Shown one piece after another: positions 11,080 through 21,549 of a stretch of 64,000 nucleotides of DNA; position 1 is the first letter of the stretch, and the number at the start of each line of letters is the position of its first letter. Both the position numbers and the translations under genes were made by a program. This DNA comes from Dermanyssus gallinae (lineage: Eukaryota > Arthropoda > Arachnida > Mesostigmata > Dermanyssidae), in contig QVRM01000292.1 in assembly GCA_003439945.1 (NCBI GenBank), forward strand, positions 430,001 through 494,000. The letters are read 5' to 3'. The notes under the pieces are model-generated. The model worked only from the letters and a program-made list of their open reading frames with translations. It was not told the origin of the DNA and ran no database searches.

Positions 11080-11640
11080 ATATGTGTCCGGAAATCAACT
11101 TTCTTAAATACGCCGAGGACCTCCACCTCTCGGCCCAGGCCCGCACTTTAGACCAGCTGGAAAGGCACGGGGACAAAGCTCTGGCCGAGGTCTCAGACTA
11201 CGCAAGACTGGATTGTCTTGGTCCTCGCTAAAAGCGAGGTAATGCTCTTTGTCTGAGCGAATGGGGAAAGAGTCACTATTGCCCGCATGACCTATGCATC
11301 GGGGTCTAGTTCGTTCGGGGTTTCTGAAGTATCTTCATACATGCTGAGGGTAACGTACAAAAGTCCCTAGCGATCGTCAACCAGCTAGCACGCCTCTTAC
11401 CCAAAACGTACGGGTCCTAGCACTCTAGGCGGCACATCCTAAAGTCTACGACAAAGTCGATTGCCGCATATGGAGCTGCGGTATAGCTTGTTGCGACGCT
11501 GATTACTACCGCCAACAGAAGATGCTCTGCCGGGCACAGAGAGTCAATGCCCTCAGTGTCGTTATGGCGAACAGTCAGCGTGGCGGTGGCGTTTCCTCTG
11601 CCTGCAAAAATCCCGTCAAATATGAAGGCAATAGAGCGCC
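11080..11640 (+). pseudogene. decayed LINE reverse transcriptase (APE-type clade)
   Basis: In broken plus-strand frames the translation reads FLKYAEDLHLSAQ, a mutated YADD RT motif C (YAED) near 11109-11120, followed by a helix typical of the post-palm region (LDQLERHGDKALAEVSDYA). Further on are QLARLLPKTYG and, near 11560-11600, ATLTTANRR and RTVSVAVA-like pieces that match the LINE connector. Several stops and shifts are present. The clade (I, Jockey or R1) cannot be set from this fragment. Confidence 0.5.
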
Positions 11641-12984
11641 ACCGTCCGTAGGAAGACCACGGAGAATGAGGAGCGTCGTCATACAATAGACCAACGGAAG
11701 CAGGATCTGTACAGCCCAGATAAAGCTAAATACAGCGTGCAGATGTTTAATCCCGGAAACCTAAACGAACTAGATGATAGTTCTAACCGCAGCGTACGTC
11801 GCCTTTGTTATATAGCTTCTTACAAAAGCATACTTTCCTTATACATAATTTCTTTATTCCACAACTTAATTATATTTTTCAAGATATAAATCGTAATGCA
11901 ACTTAATGACGCCTTATGCGGCGCTAGCTTCTGTCGTACATTGAGAAATAGTGCAGGTATCGCCGATGCGTCTGACAGTTCATTGCGTAATACTTAACAC
12001 AAGCCTGTGAGCAGAGCCGGCATCGGCACTGACTCACAAGAGCGTGCGGCCGCTCTCCAGAGAATATCGAGATATATGGATATCAAGGTGTCCAATCTCA
12101 GCCGAAGCTTTCGCAATCTTTTTCTGCTAGTTTTGCAAAAATGCTGGAATCGTTCTGTAAGCAGTGACCTCAGGCCGACTCTGATTCTTTTCACTGCAGG
12201 CCCACAACCGGCAAGCAACTATACCCAGCGAGTCTTATCGTCCGAGAAATACAGAGAACATGCTTCATATATGTGACAAAGTACTTCTTCAGCTGGGCAG
12301 AGTTTGCCGCAGAGAGATGTGTGCACAATCAACCGAGACTGTACCTCAGCATTGGTATAATCTTTAGCTCATGAAGTCGCATAACAGCACGCAGCAACGT
12401 CCTTCACCGCCAATTTGCTGGAATGTAAAGGGCCTAAAGACCCAATGATGGGAAGAAGTAACTCTCACTTTCGACCTCAGCAGACAATTTCGTCTGTGGC
12501 TGCCAGTCGAACCCACGGCGAAACTCCATTACTTTTGTTTTCGTGGATTGACCTGGAGGTCTTTGCCGTAAAGATAAGCATCCATTCCCACGAAGATACG
12601 CATCCATTCCAAAGAATTTGTGTTGGAGTAACACATAGATAAGAGTAATTTTTATCTACTTGTAAGGTATAGGGAAAACAATAGTTCCCAAAAATAAACG
12701 CATATGTTTAGACAAAAGATTACCTAAGGACACAAGAGCTTGTGAAAGGCGTTACCAGTCAATTTTGACCTCGAGGCAGTCCCTCGTGGTGTCTATTATT
12801 GCAGGCACATTGCAGCGCTGGACCGCTAGTAACAGTAGATAGATTTCCGTTTAAGTATATAGTTGGGGTTTTTTTTCTTCCCTGTTGTCTGTTCGATTTG
12901 TTTGTCAAATTTCCTGGAAAAGCAACTATGTCTCGGGATCAGGCAAGTTTCTCAAAAACTAGCGGCACGAAAGTGAACTCGCTT
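11641..12984. other. no recognisable gene
   Basis: Two overlapping opposite-strand open frames at 11994-12276 have no recognisable motif. The remainder is AT-rich with nothing identifiable. Confidence 0.45.
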
Positions 12985-13238
12985 TAGTCATTCAGTTTTG
13001 CGTGCCGCGGAATTAGCGGCGGATGCAGTTGCCTCCGGGCTTGAAAGTGATCGTCGCCTTTCCTCTTCCAAAGGGAAAAAGGGTGACATCGTCCGGTGGT
13101 TTACCGTCGCTATTCAGAAGGCCGGCTGGCTCTCGGATGCACAGCATTAGAGTTGACCTGAAGGTCCGGGCTGTAATTTTATTCACTTCTATGTGACTGA
13201 TTTGCTGTGCTTCGCATCTGCTGCAGAAGAACCCATGG
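12985..13238 (-). pseudogene. RLE-type LINE endonuclease relic (different subfamily)
   Basis: On the minus strand the translation includes HIEVNKITARTF, then REPAGLLNSDGK, PPDDVTLFPFGRGKA. This aligns by eye with the zinc-knuckle-to-RPDG...W.RGK.L.WD stretch of RLE LINEs. The LFPFGRGK wording is unlike copies A-E (LW..GKCLAWD), so a separate family is likely. The WD aspartate region is decayed. Only about 80 codons remain. Confidence 0.55.
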
Positions 13239-13244
13239 GTTCCT

Positions 13245-13247
<3 letters not shown>

Positions 13248-13324
<77 letters not shown>

Positions 13325-13329
13325 TATAT
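13248..13329. repeat. (TA)n microsatellite
   Basis: About 82 bp of TA repeats directly beside the RLE relic. Confidence 0.97.
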
Positions 13330-13559
13330 GTTCAATTCAGGTCTGCTTATTTCACTGAAATCAAGTATAATGTACATGATATGTGTAAGGTTGTCCTCAT
13401 AATCTATCCGTCTTCATAAGAGTACGAGACTTAGAAGCGAAATAATGGCCGGAGGGGACCTGTAAGGCCTTAAAATGGATAACATAACAGCTTACAAGGA
13501 ACAACCTCCACTCAACAACAATGAAGATGATCACCGTAATACAAATAAACTGTAACAGG

Positions 13560-15440
13560 AGCAGATACACACGTGATATGGATGAAAAATATAGCCGCAA
13601 CTAGAAGAGTCACACTGGTGGAGGTAAGCAAATCAATTTAAACAATGGCAAAAACAAAACTAAATGGTACTCGGACCGAAGAAAGAGTGCTGCAACTGGA
13701 GATACTCTATGACCTACTCAGCAAAATTGGAGAATTAGTAAATGATGCCACAAACGAAAAGAGCGTAGGTGGGAACTTTAACGCGTTGTTTGAAATATGA
13801 GGGTTGTAGCGGGAGGACCAGAGAGGGAATTCATAATTGAATGAGTAGCTAGCCTGGACTTGTGTATACAGAACGATGGGAACAACCGAACATCTGCGGG
13901 ACCGGATATCAGTCTACAGTGAATCTAATACTATGCAACAACGCAATGCCTAATAAATAAAAAACGGAAAGTGCTCACCGACAAAGGAAATCTCAGCGAT
14001 CACTCGAATTTGCGATGTAAGTGCAACCAAAGAGGCCACCCACAAAAAGTAAAATGCGCTGCGGGATCAAAGACAAAAAGGTTTTCAAGGCCAAGCTGAA
14101 GATGGCAATCCTTGCAAGACCCCTCGTATCCTAAAATAATTGCACTGCACCCTCGCCAGGGCCTGCGCCAGGTCTACTAAGTTCCCTCGCGCAAGAAAAG
14201 CTACCTCTCAACCAAAATATTGATAGAACAGCGTCGTAGCGCAGAAACGGGAAGATTATAAGAAAGTCAGAAGGGAGCTCAAAGATGCCATAGATTCCAG
14301 GAAACCGGAAACCTCGAAGGGAAGGGTGTGATCTCTTGTCGGCCAGCCAGTGTGGATTTTACAAGAACGGATCGGTTCTTACACCAAAACGACAAAAACA
14401 TCCAAGGCTGACCTGCTTCTTGGATTGCCTATACACAAACAAAAACTCCTTGTAGCAGTCATTCTAGATGTCAGGAACGCTTATTATAGTTTACCGTGGA
14501 GATATTTTAGACATCCTGGTAAGAAACGTAGACCCTCCCTTAGCGAGGGCTGTCTCGGGGTATCTTGAGAACAGAACAATGCTCTTGAATTAGGACATTT
14601 TTAAAGCGGTTTTTAGAACATGCTCCGCTCCCTCGGGCTTAGAATCTCCGTAAGGTATATTTTTATTGCGCCGAGGGTCGGACATGTTAAGATATATAGT
14701 TTTCCCGGCAGTCCCTGCTCTCGACCATATCATATGATAATGTCAAGAGACGATCTTTCACAAGGAGTGCAGAAAATTGCGTACACTGATGACATGGCCG
14801 ACATAACTCAAGCAGAGGCAGAGAACAAACTTTAATTAAGGAAGACATGGCTTTCTGATCGACGAAAAGATTGATGGATGGGGCTCGACTACAACTTTCC
14901 TCGGAAAAAGTGAAGCCATCCTGTTGGCATGGAGAAACAAGGTGTGCAAAATGTAGCTGATATTGGCGGGCCAGGCGATTAAGCAAGTAACAAAAGCCAA
15001 ATACCTTAGCGTCCTACATGACGGAAGACCCAGGGGCACTAGTTATATGAGGCAGTGCACGATTAAAAAACCCTGTCACGGAGACGGCAAAACGCTTTTA
15101 AAAGCACACAGATAATAGAAGCGCTTAGAGTACTGCAACTTCATCGCATGGTTAGCACCAAAGTAGCTTCAATACTGGCAGACTCTCCATTTGGGGATCT
15201 ATACGTAAACGAAAACAGAAGAATGCGGGCAGGAGGGCCGGGAGCCAAGTGTGGGAGACTATCCCCACAGGCTCACCGGGTCACTCGCATTGCCTGCTTA
15301 TCTCGGACATAGAAAAGTATATAGGCCGCCTAATGGGGGAATACACTTTTCTTTACGCAGTGTTTTACTAAACACGGTGATCTCCAGAGATATCACCTTC
15401 TCATAGGCGAAAGCCGGGCACACTTTTCTAAAATGCAAAG
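13560..15440 (+). pseudogene. decayed R1-like LINE pol (APE endonuclease, RT, C-terminus)
   Basis: A broken plus-strand pol is recognisable in order. VGGNFNALFEI (13764-13796) is the endonuclease GDFNA motif with D changed to N. SASQCGFYKN-like residues lie near 14340. VILDVRNAYYSLPW (about 14458-14500) is RT motif A. AVSGYLENRTMLL lies near 14547. AYTDDMAD (14779-14800) is the YADD site with A changed to T. Near 15330-15390, GEYTFL and TKHGDLQRYHLL match the R1 C-terminal GELTYY-LTGHG-F-SYL stretch. Many stops and shifts are present, so it is an old copy. Confidence 0.65.
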
Positions 15441-16413
15441 GAGTAAAGCAAGCAAGATCAACCGGCATAGCGCAGGTGAAATCCAGACGGACCGGAAAAC
15501 AAGTAAGACGAAGAAGAGAACGGATTACGCTTACGGCATTAACATGTAATATTCGCAGACATATTTGCAGGTTTTAAAACAAATACGTCGGAACTATGGG
15601 GGAACCCGTGAGTGGGCACGTGTTGGATAGAGGGAACCTTCGTCTAGGAAAAACATATATACAGTACACATACATATGGCATAGGGCTAAACAATTAAAT
15701 ATGTTTGGGATAATTAAAAGCTATGGCTTATTGCAAACCCTTTTAAAGTTACCCGTAAATGCGTGTCTCGCCCTGCTTTACTGCTTGAAACCAAATCAGA
15801 GGCAAGACCTTTGGATCAAAATTTTACTTTTAAGACTAGAAAATAGTGTGCAGTTCGGCGAATGAGGATATAGAGCTAAACTAGTCGTTTTATTTTGCCA
15901 AAAACTGTTTTACAGTAACCAGGCTGAAAACGGATTTTTTTTGCATAAATGATTGGCGTATTTGGTACAATGTTGTTTAGTTCCTTGTCTAGTCTTGTTG
16001 TTTTTAGTTGGTTGTTTTATAGTTGCTTAGTAATGTTTGTTTAATTTCCACCAAGAGAAGGGGCTGCTCCGAGATCATAGCAAACCACTGTTGCTGCCTG
16101 CCAATAAATGGCACTGGATGTATAACATTTTTTTTAACAAATATTAGTCTTAGAGTTTTGTATCCACATTGTTTCTGACGATTACGGACAGACAGAAACT
16201 ATCAAGAATCTTTTCGGGCACACCTATATTAGGTGAGAATTTTCGTCTACGGGATCCGAGTAGATCCGCTTCGTTGCGTTGACCTAGCGGCCGCAAATGA
16301 TATTGATCTCCTACAAGACACGCCGGTCATGAACCTAAGGAGATTAAAATCTAAAACGAGCGGTACCTCCAGCTTATAGTGTAGCCTGTTGTTGTGCTCA
16401 GGAAATAACTAGA

Positions 16414-16416
<3 letters not shown>
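15441..16416. other. no recognisable gene
   Basis: AT-rich DNA with an 89-codon open frame (15596-15865) that has no motif I recognise. Confidence 0.45.

Positions 16417-16457
<41 letters not shown>
16417..16457. repeat. (TA)n microsatellite
   Basis: About 41 bp of TA repeats. Confidence 0.96.
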
Positions 16458-16459
<2 letters not shown>

Positions 16460-16716
16460 CTAGCTTTATTGCTTTATTCAAGGAAATGCTAGTTTTTGTC
16501 GAGCTCCTATAGTTGACCGAGCTACACTTTAAGTCCCTATCCTTCGGGATGATTCTTCTCGACACAACACGGGAATGAGGGATTGTAAATATTAGCCAAA
16601 AGTCAGGGTGTATTATATAATATTATTTTATCTCTCGTTTGATTAAATAGAAGCTTTCTTGCACTTGAAGTATATTTCTTTGTTCAGAAGAGAAATGCAT
16701 CCGCATTACGATGCTC

Positions 16717-16719
<3 letters not shown>

Positions 16720-16749
<30 letters not shown>
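16720..16749. repeat. (TA)n microsatellite upstream of a LINE ORF1
   Basis: 30 bp of AT dinucleotides, about 50 bp before the GC-rich ORF1 that begins at 16799. It may mark the junction of that element. Confidence 0.95.
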
Positions 16750-16752
<3 letters not shown>

Positions 16753-16798
16753 TATTCAATAGTATTCAAGTCGGCGTCGGCGGCCACCCAGCGCCCTC

Positions 16799-17734
16799 AT
16801 GGGGCAGCTCGAAGCCAGCGACGCATCGAACCCTCTTCAGCACTGCATTGGATTTCTCTGCGTCGAAATGCTCGCGCTGAGGAACCGGCTAGAGGAGACC
16901 GCCCTGCTCGTCGGAGATCGCCAAGTGGACGCCATCAGGCCCACCCTAAAGGGCTACTTCTCCAAGAAGACTTCGCTGGTCGTGAGGTCCTGCGCCAAGG
17001 ATACAAATGCTATCCTAAAGGCCGCAGAGGAAAGTCTTAGCAAGACTGAAGGGCCCGTCAGCCTCTTCCTGCTCGCCGGCTATGAGGAGTGTGCCAACCT
17101 GAATAAGGCGGCCTTCCTCGGGCCCGTGGTAGACTTCGCCAGGAAGTTCAAGGTGTCCAAGCCTGACTCCGACCTGCACATCCTGTCCCTCCCACTGTTC
17201 AACCTGGAGTGCAAAGAAGCTAACGAGACGCTCGTCCTGAAGAGCACCGAGGTTAGCTTTATCTTCCTCCCGCTCACAAACATCCAGCGTAAGCTGATGG
17301 AGCGCCAAGAGTACTCCTACACGGGCGAGCCGGGAGAAAAAGTAGCCTTAGCCATTGCGCGCAAGGTAAAAACTTTTTTAGGGGTAAGCTTGCAGAAGCA
17401 ACCCCAGGCGGCCGATCAGGGCCGAAGGGACAAGGGCAGCCGCGTCTCGCAGAAGGACGTGTCCAAGAAGGCACCGCTCGTAAAGCCCACGAAAGACTTT
17501 CCGCAGCCCGCCAGCGACCACCAGCGCCGTGGCAACAAGGGCGACAGACGGGGTGGGAGGCAGCCCCGCAGCAACCCCAGGGAGGACTTCAGGGATTACC
17601 GCGCGCCGCCTCGGGAGACGCTGCAGCAGCTCGTCATGTAGGCCGTCCAGGAGGCGATGAGCAAGCAGGGAGGTTCGAGCAAAAAAGACCGGGGCACTTC
17701 CAGGTCTCGGAGCAGCCTCCGCTCGAGAAACTAA
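16799..17734 (+). CDS. LINE ORF1-like nucleic-acid-binding protein (family not recognised)
   Basis: 280 codons open from ATG 16799 to TAG 17639-17641. The same frame then continues for 30 codons (AVQEAMSKQGG...SRSRSSLRSRN) to TAA 17732-17734, so the TAG looks like a single nonsense change. The first ~195 residues are mixed alpha/beta without zinc knuckles. Residues ~200-310 are lysine/arginine-rich and disordered, as in ORF1 nucleic-acid chaperones. The frame is distinctly GC-rich against AT-rich flanks. In the overlapping -1 frame the next codons read KLSIVQWNCEG, the usual opening of an APE-type LINE ORF2, which is why I call this ORF1. The protein family itself I do not recognise. Confidence 0.55.
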
Positions 17735-17830
17735 GCATTGTCCAATGGAACTGCGAGGGTGCCTCGTCACTGGCACTCCTCGCTCCCTCATGTCTAGAGG
17801 GCATTGACATCTTAGTAAATATATTTGTAA
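17719..17830 (+). pseudogene. start of an APE-type LINE ORF2, truncated
   Basis: EKLSIVQWNCEGASSLALLA...LEGIDILVN overlaps the end of the preceding ORF1 frame. L.IVQWNC with a later DILV is the first beta strand pair of the LINE apurinic/apyrimidinic-like endonuclease. The similarity stops near 17825, where AT-rich sequence begins, so only about 35 codons remain, cut by deletion or by the next element. Confidence 0.55.
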
Positions 17831-17929
17831 ATTTGCAAAGAAATCAAGTGGTTGTTAGTGGAACGCCGCTTGAGACCGGAGATGATGCAGGACGGTGTGA
17901 GGTAAACGCTGGGGAAAACCTGTGGTAGC

Positions 17930-19012
17930 TAAAGAAGCAATTACCAAGGTTCAAGTCAAAGAGAAAACTGATGCTAATATTTTCAGCCGAAGATAATCAG
18001 TTGGAAATAAACTCTAATGCCATATGCGACGACATCGCGAAACATATTACCGGTCCGGTACAAGAACCAACTTTTACTAGAGGGGGAAATCTAGTTATTG
18101 TCGCAGAAAACCCTGAGGATAGAGCGGCTCTATTGAGTCTACAGTCGTTAGCCGGTGTTCCTGTCACTTCTCGAATAAGTGGTTCCAGATCGGTAGTGAA
18201 AGGAAAGATTAGCGGTGTGCACCCATTGTTAACCGAGTCTGCTATTGCCAGTGCTCTTAAACCGCTTGGAGTCACAGAAGCAGTTCGTGTTCGATCCAAA
18301 AACGCCAGGACGGGTTTTGTGATGGCCACGGATAATGTCATTCTGACATTTTCAGGAGCTAACTTTCCGGCTGAAGTACGATTGGGTTTTAAGTCACACG
18401 GCGTGGTTTTCTACCGGGAGCCTCTGCATTGCTACCGCTGCTACAGTCTAGACCATTTGCAATCGGAATGTCGACTAACGAGTTCTCGATGCCGACGCTG
18501 TGGTTCCACCAGTAACATTAGAAAAGATTGCAATCAGCCCGCTGTTGCTTATGCAAAGGTAGCCACGAAGCGACATTTGGGTCGTGTCTTCAGCGGCTAA
18601 ATCATATAGAACTTTAAAAAAAATCCGCCAAACATGTAATTCAGAAACAACCTGAGGCCTTACCTGTTAAACTTTGGCAACCCGTGGTGGACATTAAGCC
18701 CGCCGCAAATTTTAGCAGGCGCAGTTTTGCTGCTGTCGTCCAAAATGGAGTCAAAGTTTCTGCAAATAACGTGCGTGATACGACAACGAGGAAGCCCGCC
18801 CCAAGTCAGCCTGTAAAGACAGTCGCTGACAACGTGAGTGCTCCTACGCTCAGCATAGAAAAGATGGTGGGATAGACATCCGTAAAGAGATAGAAAATGC
18901 AATAAAAGCGGTCTTCACCCCTGCACAAGCAAAAGACTTAATCGAAGACCCGGCTTCCCTGCGATCTTGTGTCTCAGAGGGCTCACAGGTGGTACAGACT
19001 GAACATTTGTAA
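17930..19012 (+). pseudogene. Gag-like ORF1 with CCHC zinc knuckles, frameshifted
   Basis: The frame is clean from about 17971 to 18600. It has an RRM-like core (GGNLVIVAENPEDRAAL, VVKGKISGVHPLLTE, GFVMATDNVILTFSG) followed by knuckle CYRCYSLDHLQSEC (CX2CX4HX4C) and a second, CRRCGSTSNIRKDC, whose histidine is asparagine. After stops near 18600 and a shift in an A run (18616-18623), a related frame continues (QPEALPVKLWQPVVDIK to 18870). After one more shift it reads IDIRKEIENAIKAVFTPAQ to the TAA at 19010-19012. This is a typical LINE ORF1 RNA-binding protein. Its final TAA overlaps the ATG of the following ORF2 as TAATG. Confidence 0.65.
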
Positions 19013-21393
19013 TGACCAGTCGGCAAACTGATATCCGACGCTGGGTCTCGTCAACCACGCAGACAGAACAACTCGCTGGTCAACTACAAGCAGACACGCC
19101 CACTCAACCGATAACTTCTAACCGACTACTAAACCAACAACTTCAAACCGACCCTGGACAACCTTTTCGCATCGCCGACTATTTTCCGAAAGTCGTGGAA
19201 ATTAAATCTAAGTTAAAAATTATATATTGCATATCCCGCTTTCTTAGAAGCCATGTTGCAGCAGAATTATCTAAAACTATAGATGATCTGTGCTCGTCTG
19301 CCTCACCGGAAAATTGGGAACGGCTATTTGCTTTCCCTTCTCTAGTGTTTAGCACCCCCGCACGAAAAGAAAAAGGACGCACCCTTACATTAGTTATTCG
19401 GGAAAACCTGGCACCCTTCCGTCGGAGAGCTAAAATAGATGAAAACCCTCACCTGTGTGGAACAAAACGCGGGACGCCCTCGCCGTGCGACACTGACATC
19501 CGACGGTCAAAAATGGTACAGACGAAACTAGCTCAGGGAGATATTTCGTCGGCCGCCCGCACGCTTTTATCTACTGACCAGATGGCCCCAGTGAATCCAC
19601 AAAGTCTCGAAAGCCTCATAGCCAAGCACCCCGAACACCCCCCAGACACAACCTTCCCAGACGCACCAGCGACCAGACCACCCGGATCCGAAATCTCCGT
19701 TACCCCAGCGGAGATCCGCAATGCAATTAGAAGTTTCCCTAACTGCTTCAGCGGGGGCCCCGATGGACTTCGCCCTCGCCACTTAAAGGATCTCGTTGGC
19801 AGACAGGATGAAAACAGTAATCCTTTGCTGCTCTCTCTGTGCCGCTTTGTTACCCTGGCCATCAATGGACAACTACCAGAATTTATATTGCCAATATTTT
19901 ACGGAGCTTCTCTTATCGCTCTCCGGAAGAAGGACGGTGCAATAAGACCTATTGCCGTGGGGCTCACTCTACGAAGGCTTGTTGGCAAAGTCCTCGTCAA
20001 GAAATCAATCAGGGATATTGTTGAGTTAGTTGAATGTGAGCTCCTCGTTTTATCGCACAACGACAGGAAGAAAACTGCTGCCGCAGTGCGAGCAAAACTA
20101 CCCAATATCAAGTGGCTAACGGAGAAAAACGTCGAATTGCTGGGCGCACCGTTAACTGACGCAGCAGTTGCGGGTGCCCTCCAAAAGAGGCTCACAGATG
20201 CGAAACGGTGGTACAGTAGATTAAAACATCTAGACGCACACCCAGCAATGTATCTTCTACGGGAAAGCCTTTCCACGCCTCGTTTAATTTATCTTCTGCG
20301 ATGTTCTCCCTCGTACAAGAGAGATGACCTGCTCCACGTTTTCGACGAACTCCTCCGAACGACACTCGAGTGCTTACTCAACGTGCGCCTAGGAGACAAC
20401 GCATGGGCCCAAGCTACGCTGCCCGTCAGCGCAGGTGGTCTCGGTGTCCGTACAACTAAAGATCTGGCCCTGTCGTGCTACGTGGGCTCAATCACAGATT
20501 TTAAACATCTGATTGCTTCCAAAGGCCCGGAAGGTACATCGGACGGGCTTTGCGTACGAGCCTGGACGAATTTGAGGCGATGGGAGGCTCTACCGGATCC
20601 CCCGCAAGAGTTTCTCGACCGCATTGTCGTGGAGCTGAAACAGGCCTCTCTTCTGTCTCAGGCGCAAACCACGGCTGACAAGGCTAGATTACGAGCTTGT
20701 TTCGATCCGATGAGTGGCAAGTGGCTTCAGGCCCTCCCCTCGCCACAACTAGGTACGATGCTGGACAATAACACACTCCGCATCGTGTCTGGTCTGCGGC
20801 TGGGGGAGACGGTCTGTGCCGCTCATCTTTGCAACTGGTGTCGGTCCCCCGTAACAACAACAGGGGAACACGCTCTATCGTGCCGATACTGCCGATACAG
20901 CGCCGGCCGCCACCCACGGCACTATGCAATAAACGACGTCGTCTGTCGTGCACTGCATAGTGCACAGGTGCCGGCTGTGAAAGAGCCACCACGCCTTAGC
21001 GCCAATAGTGGGTTACGACCGGACGGTAAAACACTAACTTCTTGGGAAGGAGGTCGCCTACTTGTATGGGACGTTAACGTGTCGTGTACATCGGCCAGGA
21101 GCTACGTCGCTCGAACAAGCCAGAAAGCTGGTGCCTCTGCTTGTCTTGCGGAGGACCGCAAGTTAGCGAAGTACAGAGAACTCAATCCGCAATTTATCGT
21201 CCAGCCAATTGCCTTAGAAACTTACGGACCCATGGGTGAAGAAACGTCAAGATTTTTTAAAGAGCTTGGAAAAAGACTAAACGCAGTCACAATCAAGGAA
21301 TCCTCGTTCTGGAGAGTTCCTACTGCAGCGAGTATCGATCGAGCTTCAGCGGGGAAACGCGGCGTCAGTCGAAGGGTCCCTTCCCTCCGCTGA
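19012..21393 (+). CDS. RLE-bearing LINE ORF2, RT catalytic core deleted in frame
   Basis: 793 uninterrupted codons. Residues ~70-125 match the N-terminal segment of RLE LINEs (ELSKTIDDLC, WERLFAFP, KGRTLTLVIRE). Residues ~240-330 are RT fingers (CFSGGPDGLRPRHLKDL, GASLIALRKKDGAIRPIAVG). Near residue 330-345 the frame jumps to the post-palm part (CELLVLSHNDRKKT, VELLGAPL), so motif A and the YLDD block seen in copies A, B and D are absent. Then come thumb and connector, knuckle C607-C610-H620-C624, RPDG 669-672, WD 686-687 and a K..KY block. RT activity is impossible, yet the frame is fully open. Start ATG 19012 overlaps the upstream TAA. Confidence 0.7.
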   Translation: MTSRQTDIRRWVSSTTQTEQLAGQLQADTPTQPITSNRLLNQQLQTDPGQPFRIADYFPKVVEIKSKLKIIYCISRFLRSHVAAELSKTIDDLCSSASPENWERLFAFPSLVFSTPARKEKGRTLTLVIRENLAPFRRRAKIDENPHLCGTKRGTPSPCDTDIRRSKMVQTKLAQGDISSAARTLLSTDQMAPVNPQSLESLIAKHPEHPPDTTFPDAPATRPPGSEISVTPAEIRNAIRSFPNCFSGGPDGLRPRHLKDLVGRQDENSNPLLLSLCRFVTLAINGQLPEFILPIFYGASLIALRKKDGAIRPIAVGLTLRRLVGKVLVKKSIRDIVELVECELLVLSHNDRKKTAAAVRAKLPNIKWLTEKNVELLGAPLTDAAVAGALQKRLTDAKRWYSRLKHLDAHPAMYLLRESLSTPRLIYLLRCSPSYKRDDLLHVFDELLRTTLECLLNVRLGDNAWAQATLPVSAGGLGVRTTKDLALSCYVGSITDFKHLIASKGPEGTSDGLCVRAWTNLRRWEALPDPPQEFLDRIVVELKQASLLSQAQTTADKARLRACFDPMSGKWLQALPSPQLGTMLDNNTLRIVSGLRLGETVCAAHLCNWCRSPVTTTGEHALSCRYCRYSAGRHPRHYAINDVVCRALHSAQVPAVKEPPRLSANSGLRPDGKTLTSWEGGRLLVWDVNVSCTSARSYVARTSQKAGASACLAEDRKLAKYRELNPQFIVQPIALETYGPMGEETSRFFKELGKRLNAVTIKESSFWRVPTAASIDRASAGKRGVSRRVPSLR

Positions 21394-21477
21394 AGGGTTC
21401 CCTGAGATCCCGTAGGAATAATGATGTTCTTAATACTATTTTGATTAAATAAAATATGTTGGGATTATATATATAAA

Positions 21478-21482
<5 letters not shown>
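21394..21482 (+). other. putative 3' UTR of the preceding LINE
   Basis: About 90 bp with GGGTTCCCTGAGATCCC hairpin potential and ATTAAATAAA, running into a TA-rich tail. It lacks the GTGAGGT 3'-UTR motif of RLE copies A, B, D and E, so this element is from another family. Confidence 0.4.

Positions 21483-21540
<58 letters not shown>
21483..21540. repeat. (TA)n microsatellite
   Basis: About 58 bp of TA repeats between a LINE 3' end and a mariner relic. Confidence 0.95.
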
Positions 21541-21542
<2 letters not shown>

Positions 21543-21549
21543 TAGCTTA

